DNA of 64,000 nucleotides from Ridgeia piscesae (taxonomy: Eukaryota; Annelida; Polychaeta; Sabellida; Siboglinidae), in assembly GCA_025642075.2 (NCBI GenBank), contig JAODUO010000129.1, positions 1 through 64,000 on the forward strand. The letters are read 5' to 3'. The notes beneath the pieces were generated by a model that ran no database searches, had not been told where the DNA came from, and was given only the letters and a program-made list of their open reading frames with translations. Both the position numbers and the translations under genes were made by a program. This document shows positions 44,044-56,500 of this stretch, piece by piece (within the stretch, counting starts at the first letter, position 1; the number at the start of each line of letters is the position of its first letter).

Positions 44044-44800
44044 GCATGCGTTCATCCTACACTAGAGATATGGCACCCGGCTCTAAAGACGCACTTTAAG
44101 AAACTTCCGCCGTTGAAACTACATCCCTATCCTTCGTCCGAAAGGGCAATACTTCAAAACACTGCTGGGGACAGTCACCAAACAGATGAGAAACGGACAG
44201 CCGATTGATAGTGACTTCTTTCAAGCCAAATATATCGCGGCGAATGGTTTGACCTACGAGAATCTGCACTCTGGGATCGTGTACAGAGAGGAGTTGCACC
44301 GACGCCACTTGGAACGTCATCCGCCCGACAATATGGCTGCACTCAACATCCTCATGTTCGGCTTCGATTCCGTGTCGCGAATGACGTGGCTCCGGAACTT
44401 GCCGAAGTCGCACGAGTATTTCGTGAAGACTCTCGGCGCCGTCGTGCTGGAAGGCTACAACATCGTCGGCGACGGAACGCCACAAGCCCTGCTGCCGATA
44501 CTCACCGGTCAGACGGAGGCCGAGCTGCCAGAGGCACGCCGAGGTCACAAAGGGGCCACGGTCGTCGACGGACACCCGTGGATCTGGCGAGAGTACGAGA
44601 AGGCAGGCTACGTGACCCATTGGGGAGAGATGGCCAGAGAGTCGGCACGTTTCAGTACCGCATGTTGGGGTTCCGAGACCCGCCCGTGGACCACTTTATG
44701 CGACCGTTATACCTGGCCCTCGACCAGCAGTCTCGTAAACACAAGTGGTACTGCCTGCGCTCCATGCTGCGCCACGTCAACATGCCAATAAACGGTCATA
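44044..44800 (+). pseudogene. DUF229-type (alkaline phosphatase/sulfatase-fold) exon, frame-broken
   Basis: After the acceptor it reads ACVHPTLEIWHPALKTHFKK, then (frame change near 44125) DSDFFQAKYIAANGLTYENL and LNILMFGFDSVSRMTW. GYNIVGDGTPQALLPILTGQ and GHPWIWREYEKAGYVTHWGE follow. GFDSVSR is the active-site-like Asp/Ser segment of DUF229 proteins, metazoan membrane or secreted proteins of unknown activity. A 1-nt loss near 44630 shifts the frame; the next frame continues VGTFQYRMLGFRDPPVDHFM then RPLYLALDQQ. Only the middle of the domain is present. GC content is high, as in real coding DNA. Sequencing error could explain one break but two make a pseudogene likelier. Confidence 0.78.
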
Positions 44801-45887
44801 TTTCCATACTATTTGGCAATTTCTTGGCTATAAGTACTAGAAAATGAGTTTTATTTATGTATGATTGCATATGCGTCTGCAATTATTTACCAAAATGAAG
44901 AGCTAAAGTCAAATCCTTAGATTAGCATCAGTGTTATTGTGATGGGGAAGTTATGTCTGTCTCCATGGCTTTATTGAGGCATATTGTGTATAACCTATTA
45001 ATAAATACCACCTATTCTACACTCAACTTCATGGCCCTAGTTGATAAATTGTATATTAAGTGATTTTAGTTGTATTTCTTTTAATGTCTGAACAGCGATC
45101 TCAAAACCAATTTGGGGAAGTTTTTCCACCACAATCCGTCCCACACTAGGATATGTACAATAATGAGTTTTAGGGATTAGTTATGCTAATCCCAAATCTG
45201 TGATTATTACGAGTCTAACTTCATATATACCAAGGGAAATATAAATATTCCTATTTCCCATCTTTTTGTTGTGCCTCTTCAAGTGCCATCACCATTCGTC
45301 ACACGCCTTCTTCCGTCGCCGTAATACACCTGTGTATACCAGGTGACGTTTTCAGCATGTTATGCCATCTACACGCACCCCAACGACGCAAAGACTCTAC
45401 ATATATCCTTTTCGTGGATAAACCAAGACAGCAGATAACTAGCAACATAGCAATAAGATGACCCGAAAAAAACATCAACAAGACGCGGAAGTGGCAGAAC
45501 ATGCTTCAAAGACGACCTTGGCAGCTAAATATCTGAAACAGCCAGATAAGAGCTACGAAATACCAGGTGCTTGGATCTGGTACATTCGCCCTCAGATACA
45601 CATTGGACAACCTGTATACAAAGTTATGTGCACAGTGTCCTGAGGTCAATATTTTCAGGGCGGTTTTCTTTCCTGGGCATAACCTAGAAATATTCGTATG
45701 ATAAAGTCGGCGGCATAGGCGGCAATGTGTGTGCCACGCTACGCCAATGTGGCCCTGGTGGTCTAAGCAGCCAAATTACTTTGTAAATCGTTCTGATCGC
45801 CATGACAGATGTGGAGATAAAGGCAAAGTTGAAGACAATTGAGAGTGACCATTTAATGTTCCGCAGCTGGTAGCAGTGTGAGGTTGA
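44801..45887. other. non-coding stretch
   Basis: No further DUF229 exon found. A 61-codon + strand frame at 45458 has no known domain. Confidence 0.4.
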
Positions 45888-45906
45888 ATATATATGTATA
45901 TGTATA

Positions 45907-45960
<54 letters not shown>
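45888..45960. repeat. (AT)n microsatellite
   Basis: TATATG words then a pure TA run, directly before the TACCGTATTGCCCC sequence at the left of the pogo element. Confidence 0.93.
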
Positions 45961-45962
<2 letters not shown>

Positions 45963-48130
45963 GTATTGCCCCTAACAAACGCACAGTGCGCGAGTGGAAA
46001 GGCTTGGGTACGCGTCTATTAATTTCTCAAAAGTGGGTCGAATGTGGTCACCTGCTATATCGGCTTCTAAACAGAGTAGATAACTAATCCGCAATGTGGC
46101 GCCACTGCAGTACTCACATGTACAGCGCCTCTAAGTGAATGATCCGAGACATACTTCTTTATAAATCAACATTGTACTGCGTAATATTATGGTACAATCT
46201 ACACGTTCTTCAAACTGCTTTAATAATGTAAAATAAACTAATGTGAACATAGAGTGGATTTTGCATTGTTTGTATTATTTATATGACAGCATTTTACTGC
46301 ATGTAAAAGCTGCATTGGCCATGTGCGTCCGAAACGGCAAATCAGTGTCGATGTCGATAACGTCGTACGTGGACCTGACTAGAATGGCAGAATGGCAATA
46401 TTTGTGATGTTAATGGACGCTGTAGTGCACGGAAGGCGTGTTCTATATCATTTCAAATTAAGGCTGTCGATGCAGTGAATCCAGGCTTAAGCAAGAAAGC
46501 TGTGGCAAAGAAATTTTGGGTAGACCGACGTCGGATCCAAGAGTGGTGTCGACAAAAGGTGGAACTTGACAAGTTGGTCAAGTCGAAGAAACAACTGTTG
46601 GGCGGTGGGAGAAAAGTCCGCTATGAAGACATCGAGCAGCGACTGATACACTGGTTTGAAGACAGAAGGCAAAAAGGTGTTAGGGTTACGGGTATTGCCT
46701 TGAAACGTGAAGCTCTTAGGTTACACAAAGCGCATGGGAATCAGAGCTTCAAGGGAACAAGTTAGTGGTTCCAGAGCTTCAAGAAAAGGCACAACCTCAG
46801 TTTCCGGAGGGTGACACACGTGGCTCAAACATCACACACGGTGGTCAATGACAAAGTTGACCGGTTTCTGGCCAATACCCTTCGCCACAGGAGAATACAA
46901 TAGTACCCGGACCGATGCATCGGAAACGTGGATGAAACTCCAGTATGGCTAGAGATGCCGGGCAGCTCAACTCTGGAGCATGCAGGCGCAAAGGAAGTAT
47001 CCGTGAGCACAACATGACAAGAAAAAACGATACACTGTTATCCTGACAGCATTAGCTGATGGGACTAAGTTGCATATCTCTGTCTTGCTGCATGGAGTGC
47101 GACCTCCACCACAGCAGGATGTCCCACCAGGCGTGGTCGTCTACATGTGTGGCACTGGGAAGAGTTGGGCAAATGAGGACAGCACTGTGGTGTACCTCAA
47201 TCTGGGGCAGAAACAACAGCGAGAGGAGGCTGAAAGTGTGGAATACGTTCAGGAGCCACACCACCGAGAAAATAAAGAAGCTGGTCCGTGGTGAATTTAA
47301 CACCGACTTGGTTTTGATACCAGGAGGATGCACCTCAAAACTGCAGCCGGCTGATGTGTCCTGGAACAAGCCATTCAAGCAGCAACTCCAGAACTCATAT
47401 ATGACGAATGGATGTTTTATGGAGAGAAAACATACACCGCTGCTGGAAACATGAGGGCCCCAATAACCAAGCTGCTTCTGGGGTGGATCAAGAATGCATG
47501 GAACTTGATCACTCCAGGTAACGTTGTGGCAAATGATTACGTCTAACATTAAATTGTTGATATTCCTGCATAATGCAGTCAAGACTGACAAGTGTTAAAC
47601 ATTATTCCTTTTGATGTCAACGTCAAGCAGATAGATTGGTGTATTATAATCACGGCAAAACATAAAATAAAGTATAATTTACTCAAAATTAAAGCAGCTA
47701 TACAGAAGTGAATACATACAATTTATTTATTTTTCAGATGTGAATGTCGCTATTGTGATATATTAAGAAACTATAAAAGTGACACACGTACATGTTTCAT
47801 AACAATGTCTTTGGCACATGACAATCATTATGAATCCATACTTAATGTCACAATATTTATTTTATTCAAAGGTATTGTGCAGAAGTCATTAAAAAACGGG
47901 AATCTCCAATGCAATGGATGGGGCAGAAGATGACTTGCTGGGCATGAGTTCCGATGAGAAAGACAACTGTGACGGGTTCCCAGATGATGCTGTGTAGGAT
48001 GCTGAGCAGTATACAGCAAATGTTGCATTAGCAATCGACAACACCACCCTCAGCAAAGATTCAGATCCCCAGGTATCTTCTGCAGAGATGGACAACGATT
48101 CCGAGGACTACGAATGTTGCCCGGGACACT
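45960..48130 (+). mobile_element. pogo/Tigger-type DNA transposon, decayed (left end approximate)
   Basis: It spans the transposase pseudogene and its flanks. The left side begins TACCGTATTGCCCCTAACAA and contains GGGTACGCGTCTA. The inverted tail copy at 48423-48489 contains GGGTGGGCGTCTAG, so these may be parts of the terminal repeats. No clean TA duplication was found. Confidence 0.6.
46440..48129 (+). pseudogene. pogo/Tigger transposase
   Basis: N-terminal helix-turn-helix: IKAVDAVNPGLSKKAVAKKF and WVDRRRIQEWCRQK; GGGRKVRYEDIEQRL begins the second DNA-binding part (CENP-B type). The DDE domain has NVDETPVWLEMPG (first Asp) and LVLIPGGCTSKLQPADVSWN (later Asp), with ILTALADGTKLHISVLLHG between. 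The acidic C terminus (MDGAEDDLLGMSSDEKDN) follows after 47871. Lesions include an in-frame TAG at 46763, frameshifts near 46900-47040 and 47190, and TAG at 47996. Between TP-G and GIVQKS lies a GTAACG...TTCAAAG segment of about 350 bp (47518-47871) that looks like an intron. Confidence 0.85.
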
Positions 48131-48422
48131 AGAGAGAATGACTTTTGTCATCATATCTGGACATTACAGTGTAGACTGTGGAGATGAACATTAATGGACT
48201 TTACCATCATAGTTTCAGTGTACTTGGTTAATATTTAACCTGTTCATGTTCAACAGAATATTAAACTTACATGGAACTTCTTCTTTAGCTTAAATTGCAC
48301 TTTCTTATAAGTGGGAAATGTCATATGTATTATTTTAAAAGGACACTATTGTTTCGTCTTGATGCTATGTCCATGTTCAAAAATAATTACTCGATACCAT
48401 CACTCCTTAACAAAAAGTATTT

Positions 48423-48487
48423 CACATCTAAAAAACGGGGTGGGCGTCTAGTTGTCTTCCTCATCGGAACTCATGCCCAGCAAGTCA

Positions 48488-48489
<2 letters not shown>
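48423..48489 (-). repeat. inverted copy of the pogo transposase tail
   Basis: 48451-48489 is the reverse complement of 47929-47967 with one mismatch in 39 bp. In this copy the frame ends in a normal stop right after Asp-Asn and is followed by GACGCCCACCCC. It abuts an (AT)n run. Confidence 0.85.

Positions 48490-48538
<49 letters not shown>
48489..48538. repeat. (AT)n microsatellite
   Basis: TA run abutting the inverted pogo tail. Confidence 0.93.
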
Positions 48539-48540
<2 letters not shown>

Positions 48541-48548
48541 GCGTGCCT

Positions 48549-49365
48549 GTTGGCTCAGCTGATAGCTCACGCTGTGTTTCAGCGCACACGGTGAGAAAGA
48601 TGCTGAGCTAATCGCTTCATATCAAGTGACTTATCCATCACGGGGTCTCGTTGCTTAGCAAATTACAACACAACGAACAGAAAAACATGTGGAATACTCA
48701 TATATTCCAACAAATGTTTTCTTAAAACTTCATTTCTTCACGACAAAACCAGCTCACAATTGTGAAAGTTACAACTGCATGCAGGATTGTTTGATTTATG
48801 AGATGTCATACAACATTTATAATGTGGTTCTAATATATAACCGTTATCAACACTGTCCACACGGCAAAGCCGAAGCCAAAGCTTGATGTAGTTCGAAGCG
48901 AAATTTGAACATCGTCGTCGTTTGAGTGCACCTTGCCGAACGACATGGACCAGAAGTTGGATCCAAATATGTCAGTAGAGTTAAATCTGAAAAGAGAACT
49001 AAATGCCGAGGATCCCTGTTTTTAAGAGATGCTGGCCTGACGTAGTACAATCACGGATAATCCAGCCACATCTTTTAACAGGACATCATTCATTGTCATG
49101 TGAAGTCGCCATTTCTGAAATGTCGTAAATACGGAGGATTTTCATTGGCCATTTTATTTTTGCCGCTGAGCACATAGCTCACGTTCAGCGCACACAGTGA
49201 GACTTTCGCCTCGCGAGGCGGAAAATACTAAACACGATAGATATTTTGCTCACCGCCTCGCATGGCACTTTGCTCACGAAAAGCACGACGCACACGAGAG
49301 CTATCAGGTCAGCAAACTGGCACATGTGGTTGTTAGCTCAGGTGATAGCACTCGTGTGCGCCAGG
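48549..49365. repeat. scattered tRNA-head-like motif, three copies
   Basis: TTGGCTCAGCTGATAGCTCA (48550-48569), TTAGCTCAGGTGATAGCACT (49333-49352) and an inverted relative at about 49288-49315 share an A-box-like TRGCTCAG core. No B box follows, so none is a tRNA gene; SINE-head debris is the likeliest origin. Confidence 0.45.
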
Positions 49366-49489
49366 CTTTACCTACATGGCTGTTAAAAAGCATTAGTGAC
49401 AATCTAGGACCATTCCTAACATAACTCATCAACTCTTCCATAGCATATGTTATTTCATGCTGCCTGAAACACACTGTGTCACTCATGTG

Positions 49490-49757
49490 CCTAAGAAAGC
49501 CAATATCGTTCAGGACAATATGAAACGTTATCGACCAGTATCAAACCTACCTTTTGTATCAAAGCTACTGGAAAGATACGTTGCACGCTGCCTGTTTGAC
49601 TGCTAACAATATTCTTGAAAGATATCAATCAGCATACAAAATTCATCACTCCACGGAAACAGCGCTTGTTCTGGTACAGAACATCCTCAGGGCGCTTAAC
49701 CGGCAGTATGGAGTAATTCTAGTGTTATCAAACTATCAAACTAAATGCCTAGAATAT
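49490..49757 (+). mobile_element. LINE reverse-transcriptase N-terminal fragment
   Basis: Reads KRYRPVSNLPFVSKLLERYV (RT block 1). After a shift it reads NILERYQSAYKIHHSTETAL and ILRALNRQYGVILVLSN (RT block 2 up to just before the first catalytic Asp). The rest of the RT is missing. Confidence 0.8.
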
Positions 49758-50113
49758 TCACAATACAGCTTTTTTAAATTGCCATTTGCATTTTGTTACT
49801 TATACGTAATAGAAGCTATAGTCGATGGTTGCCAGACCTGAATCAAATAACTTCGAATCCAACACAATACACACATAGACAAAAATAGTGATTTTCTAGC
49901 GGCGATTAATTTCGGCATGACACTTCTGTTGAAGTTTTCAAGTTGCCTGTAAAAAATGCACGAACATGTGCTACATTTTTTTGTAATAATAACCCAATAA
50001 TAGTTGAAAATATACAGTAATGGCCTGAGGTATTATAATATAGATATATATAATAGCGTGAACATTCAACACAATTATTTCAGTTGTATTACATTTGGTC
50101 AAGTGAATGAATA
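49758..50113. other. non-coding stretch
   Basis: AT-rich; nothing recognised. Confidence 0.5.
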
Positions 50114-52272
50114 TTGTGCCTTCCTCATAGCTGTGATTACGATTTAAGCAAGTGCACATTTGAGAAGACTGTCACCAACACATGTCCTACTTTGCTAGCA
50201 TTAGTTGTTTCTCGATTGGTATCCAATGGAGAATTGAATAAATCAGCAGTAACCATATCACAGTGCATTCAACAGCACATTTCCAATCCACAAATCATAC
50301 CACTCTTGGTCTTACTGGGAAGTGGCATCGTAAATTTGGTAGTTCAGCATTCATAAAGTTGCTCAACGAGCATGGTATCACCACAACATATGATGAGGTC
50401 ATGCGATTTTGCTAATCAGCCGCCAAGTACATGAATGGAAATGGGAGCAAAGTTCAAGAGGCGATCGGCTTGATACGGAGAGTAGGCCCTTTATTCGGCT
50501 GGTTTGACAATTTTTACGTCCTTGTGTGCACACCCAATGGTAGCCGTGAGATGCACACCATGGCAGTTTAATTCAAACAGCACCCTTCGGGTATTCTAAA
50601 ATGTGGCAGTGCAAAAGTTGACCTGCTGAACCTCACCATTCCACGCCTTGGTAAGCATGAAGTCGCATCTCTTCGGCTTTGAAATAAGTACACAGGCCCG
50701 AAGAAAGTGAACCCCCTTCTTGTGGTATGTAGGTCTGGCCCACCATATACTGATGTGTGTGCACTACATGGAAGTCTAGAACGTGCCCAGATCGTGGACA
50801 CTCAGTGGCTGAACTCCCTGCTGCATGATCAAAACCCTACCGAATGGGAGGCTATAATGCTGCTCTGGCGAGAGTGGAATATTCCCCCAAACCAGCCACT
50901 ACCTACATGTTTGGTCCTCTGATCGAATCACCACCATCCCACCCTGACACTGTTCTCACAACGCTGTCATACAACAACTCTCACAGAACTGGGGATGAAG
51001 ACCTCAAATGTATCAGTTGACATGCAACTTTACATCGTAGCAACACTTATCAAGTGGGCCAGTCATTGGGAACCGCTTCAAGTCAGTCATTCTTCGACCT
51101 GGTGGCATGCACATCCTTATGTCGTTCAATGGCTGTATTGATGAAAGCTAGTGGTCTTGTGTACTGGTTGGGGCTGCATTTAGTGGCCTGACATCGATCA
51201 TGAATGGCATGGGTGAGATCAATGCGTGCCTTTCATATGGTGACAGCAGCGTTGCTATACAACATCCTCAAAGATGGTCCCAAGACATTCAACGATATCA
51301 GTCAGTATGTTGACATAGCTCGGGAAGACCCAACCGGCAGGCTGTGGGTTGACTGCCTCATACGGCCCATGCTCATTGCGCTCAGCTCGCGCGAATGTCT
51401 TTTGCAGCAGCACTGCTACCAGCAAATGCTACCCTACTTCTTCGCAGCTGGCCACTGGCAATACACGAGATACATTACGTGGCACGTGATGGAAATGCAG
51501 CATTTATTGCCAGATGATGCCAAGACGGATCTGTTACCAGGTGCCCATGTCTGTCGTCATAAGCCAGGCACATGAAATTCTGTGTCTGCAGACAAGTTTG
51601 GAGAGCAACCATACATCAAGAAGGGTAAGATGCCTGGGAGTTTGCAAGTGGCCATTTGGGTGGAGTCCTACCCCATCTGTGCCCTTGTCACACTCGCCAT
51701 AGAGTCCATCAGATGATGAGGAGATGAAGGAGGAGAAACATAAGGAGGAAGGAGAGAAGAAGCGCATGCTCGATACAGATGACAGGAATCGTGTTTACGA
51801 AGAGTTAATGAAACATTCCCATCCTCACAAAATGACAAGTTCAAGCCTCTATAACATCATTAATGGCAAAGTGGTGAATGCTTCTGTCAACGTCCAGGAA
51901 GCCATCAAAAAGGGGTGAGCATGCTCCTAGGTTTCAGGTCGTCATTACCTGGTGGCTTCCACGCTCCCCTGAAAAGAAAAGTCAAAACCATGGAATCTAT
52001 CAAATGTGGCGTAGCCATATGATAAGACGCTCTATGACATGGCATCACTATTCTGTCGTCTCATCACGGTAGGGCAGCACCGGCAAGTCGAACTTCAAAC
52101 AGTTTTTGACTACGAATTGTGCGCTGTTCCTGCATCAATCATTGATGAATATGGATGTCTGAAGACATGGACAAAATCCACTCTTGTCTCTATACTGAAA
52201 GTTGCTGATCTTCAGCCAGATGGTCATCAACTGCTCTATCACATTGCTTGGCCCTGTGCTAGGTCTGTGTAA
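50114..52272 (+). pseudogene. decayed member B of the uncharacterised FEN/PIN-like family, N-terminal two thirds
   Basis: Successive frame-shifted pieces read SRLVSNGELNKSAVTISQCI, LLNEHGITTTYDEVMRFC, VGPLFGWFDNFYVLVCTPNG and AFHMVTAALLYNILKDGP. Then come GRLWVDCLIRPMLIALSSRE, YFFAAGHWQYTRYITWHVME, SSLYNIINGKVVNASVNVQE and LFCRLITVGQHRQVELQTVF with YELCAVPASIIDEYG. The order matches the large mollusc/fish family to which the 42.0-43.0 kb copy belongs, but it ends before the FEN-like C-terminal part. Many stops show it is dead. Function of the family is unknown to me. Confidence 0.7.
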
Positions 52273-53560
52273 GCTACAGGAGCTTTACCATAGGTTTTAA
52301 TGACAATATATTTATACATTGTAAGGAATTCATTAATTATTAATTATGACGGTATATCACGTGTTTTAACTTAGGAAGTCTAAAAGCCCTTTCAGCATAA
52401 GATGTAACCTTCATATGTGTATTATTGTATATATTGAAATATACTTTGAGATTAATTTACTGGGCTACCAGCCCGATAAGTGTTATACTTCTCTGGTAGT
52501 CAACTCATCTGTTTTCCATGATTTTATTATTATATCGTGTGTCGTATAGATGTGAGGAAATATAGTTAGTTACTTACTTTTGTATAGCATCATTAAAAAA
52601 CCAACTTGACTATTTATCATGCGCTTCTACAAATTCCGGTACCTCCGGCTCAGTGCCTCCGTCACAACCACATCATGACGAACATGACATGTCATCCCCG
52701 ACATGATGTCGCTTCACCGGCGACGTCTTCACTGTCTTCGTCGCCGTCGTCAGCATATGAAGAAGAGTCTTTTTATTTAGGTTTGCACAAATTACCAAAA
52801 CTCTCATAGTGTGTATCTAACTTATATCTGAGTGGACTAGACTTTACATGCGATGGGATTAAAGGGCCCGTGGCCAAAGGACAAAAACTGACAATGTTGC
52901 ACTGCCGAACATGACCACTAACGGAAACAGGTATCTGCTTTGAATGGGAACAATCAAATTAAACAGAAAATGTGTGTTTGTCTAAAAACGCGATGCTTTA
53001 AAGGCAATTTATTGATAAAAAAAACCATAGTAGTAACCTTTAATGTTTTAGATAAACCGTAGCATCTGTGCTGAGAATAAATATCCGCCCCTTGAAAAAG
53101 AATGACTGAGAGACAGCAAGATGAGTGTGATACCTGTATAAGATTATAATTTGAAATCGATAGTGATCTAGTGCAAACAGAAGACAATAATACTGAGGAA
53201 CAATGTTGTGATTCTTCCTCCAGTAAAACACCCCAGTGCAAAACTCACGATAGCAAAGATAAAACTATTACACATGATGAGATTCCCACCAATACGAAAG
53301 CTAATTAGGTGCTTGCCTGCTTGCACCATAAAGGGAGACCTTTTCCACTTACAAAAGCTCTTACAGTTGTTGGTTGTACTTTAAGGGGATCTGTTTTACA
53401 TATTTTATCATTCAAAACAACTATCATACTAAGGTGTTTCAGTGTTTGTTTAGTTGTCATTATAGCAACAAAAGAACATTCTATGAAATTATACTTTGTG
53501 TGAAAGCTGTCATGTAGAATTTATTGTTCAGAATTCACTACTTATTCCGGCTACAGAGAA
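52273..53560. other. non-coding stretch
   Basis: No confident gene. A Ser-rich frame at 52606-52809 and a short palindrome-like GACATGACATGTCATC near 52682 are the only items seen. Confidence 0.4.
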
Positions 53561-56500
53561 GCTGAGCAGTGTTATTTCATTCATTTACAAACTTGCGTAT
53601 GAGCGTCAGAACATGGGACAACTATCGGTGAGGAGAACCACTTTCGACGAAGGGCGAATGGAGCAGTGAGTCGCCAAGGTGTATGGTTCAGGCTGAGCAG
53701 TGTCATTTCATTCATTTACAAACTTGCGTATGAGCGTCAGAACATTGGACAACTATCAGCGAGGAGAACCACCTTCAATGAAGGGCGTATGGAGCAGTGA
53801 GTCGCCAAGGTGTATGGTTCAGGCTGAGCAGTGTCGTTTCATTCATTTACAAACTTGCGTATGAGCGTCAGCACATTGGACAACTATCAGCGAGGAGAAC
53901 CACCTTCGATGAAGGGCTTATGGAGCAGTGAGTCGCCAAGGTGTATGGTTCAGGCTGAGCAGTGTCATTTCATTCATTTACAAACTTGCGTATGAGCGTC
54001 AGAACATTGGACAACTATCAGCGAGGAGAACCACCTTCAATGAAGGGCGTATGGAGCAGTGAGTCGCCAAGGTGTATGGTTCAGGCTGAGCAGTGTCATT
54101 TCATTCATTTACAAACTTGCGTATGAGCGTCAGCACATTGGACAACTATCAGCGAGGAGAACCACCTTCGATGAATGGCGTATGGAGCAGTGAGTCGCCA
54201 AGGTGTATGGTTAAGGCTGAGCAGTGTCATTTCATTCATTTACAAACTTGCGTATGAGCGTCAGCACATTGGACAACTATCAGCGAGGAGAACCACCTTC
54301 AATGAAGGGCGTATGGAGCAGTGAGTCGCCAAGGTGTATGGTTCAGGCTGAGCAGTGTCGTTTCATTCATTTACAAACTTGCGTATGAGCGTCAGCACAT
54401 TGGACAACTATCAGCGAGGAGAACCACCTTCAATGAAGGGCGTATGGAGCAGTGAGTCGCCAAGGTGTATGGTTCAGGCTGAGCAGTGTCATTTCATTCA
54501 TTTACAAACTTGCGTATGAGCGTCAGCACATTGGACAACTATCAGCGAGGAGAACCACCTCCAATGAAGGGCGTATGGAGCAGTGAGTCACCAAGGTGTA
54601 TGGTTCAGGCTGAGCAGTGTCGTTTCATTCATTTACAAACTTGCGTATGAGCGTCAGCACATTGGACAACTATCAGCGAGGAGAACCACCTTCAATGAAG
54701 GGCGTATGGAGCAGTGAGTCGCCAAGGTGTATGGTTCAGGCTGAGCAGTGTCATTTCATTCATTTACAAATTTGCGTATGAGCGTCAGCACATTGGACAA
54801 CTATCAGCGAGGAGAACCACCTTCAATGAAGGGCGTATGGAGCAGTGAGTCGCCAAGGTGTATGGTTCAGGCTGAGCAGTGTCATTTCATTCATTTACAA
54901 ACTTGCATATGAGCGTCAGCACATTGGACAACTATCAGCGAGGAGAACCACCTTCGATGAAGGGCGTATGGAGCAGTGAGTCGCCAAGATGTATGGTTCA
55001 GGCTGAGCAGTGTCGTTTCATTCATTTACAAACTTGCGTATGAGCGTCAGCACATTGGACAACTATCAGCGAGGAGAACCACCTTCAATGAAGGGCGTAT
55101 GGAGCAGTGAGTCGCCAAGGTGTATGGTTCAGGCTGAGCTGTGTCATTTCATTCATTTACAAACTTGCGTATGAGCGTCAGCACATTGGACAACTATCAT
55201 CGAGGAGAACCACCTTCGGTGAAGGGCGTATGGAGCAGTGAGTCACCAAGGTGTATGGTTCAGGCTGAGCAGTGTCATTTCATTCATTTACAAACTTGCG
55301 TGTGAGCGTCAGCACATTGGACAACTATCAGCGAGGAGAACCACCTTCGATGAATGGCGTATGGAGCAGTGAGTCGCCAAGGTGTATGGTTAAGGCTGAG
55401 TAGTGTCATTTCATTCATTTACAAACTTGCGTATGAGCGTCAGCACATTGGACAACTATCAGCGAGGAGAACCACCTTCGATGAATGGCGTATGGAGCAG
55501 TGAGTCGCCAAGGTGTATGGTTAAGGCTGAGCAGTGTCATTTCATTCATTTACAAACTTGCATATGAGCGTCAGCACATTGGACAACTATCAGCGAGGAG
55601 AACCACCTCCAATGAAGGGCGTATGGAGCAGTGAGTCACCAAGGTGTATGGTTCAGGCTGAGCAGTGTCGTTTCATTCATTTACAAACTTGCGTATGAGC
55701 GTCAGCACATTGGACAACTATCAGCGAGGAGAACCACCTTCAATGAAGGGCGTATGGAGCAGTGAGTCGCCAAGGTGTATGGTTCAGGCTGAGCAGTGTC
55801 ATTTCATTCATTTACAAATTTGCGTATGAGCGTCAGCACATTGGACAACTATCAGCGAGGAGAACCACCTTCAATGAAGGGCGTATGGAGCAGTGAGTCG
55901 CCAAGGTGTATGGTTCAGGCTGAGCAGTGTCATTTCATTCATTTACAAACTTGCATATGAGCGTCAGCACATTGGACAACTACCAGCGAGGAGAACCACC
56001 TTCGATGAAGGGCGTATGGAGCAGTGAGTCGCCAAGGTGTATGGTTCAGGCTGAGCAGTGTCATTTCATTCATTTACAAACTTGCGTATGAGCGTCGGCA
56101 CATTGGACAACTATCAGCGAGGAGAACCACCTTCGATGAAGGGCGTATGGAGCAGTGAGTCGCCAAGATGTATGGTTCAGGCTGAGCAGTGTCGTTTCAT
56201 TCATTTACAAACTTGCGTATGAGCGTCAGCACATTGGACAACTATCAGCGAGGAGAACCACCTTCAATGAAGGGCGTATGGAGCAGTGAGTCGCCAAGGT
56301 GTATGGTTCAGGCTGAGCTGTGTCATTTCATTCATTTACAAACTTGCGTATGAGCGTCAGCACATTGGACAACTATCATCGAGGAGAACCACCTTCGGTG
56401 AAGGGCGTATGGAGCAGTGAGTCACCAAGTGTATGGTTCAGGCTGAGCAGTGTCGTTTCATTCATTTACAAACTTGCGTATGAGCGTCAGCACATTGGAC

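Noticed and set aside
44096..44620. 174-residue minus-strand frame
   Set aside because: Antisense shadow of the GC-rich DUF229 exon.
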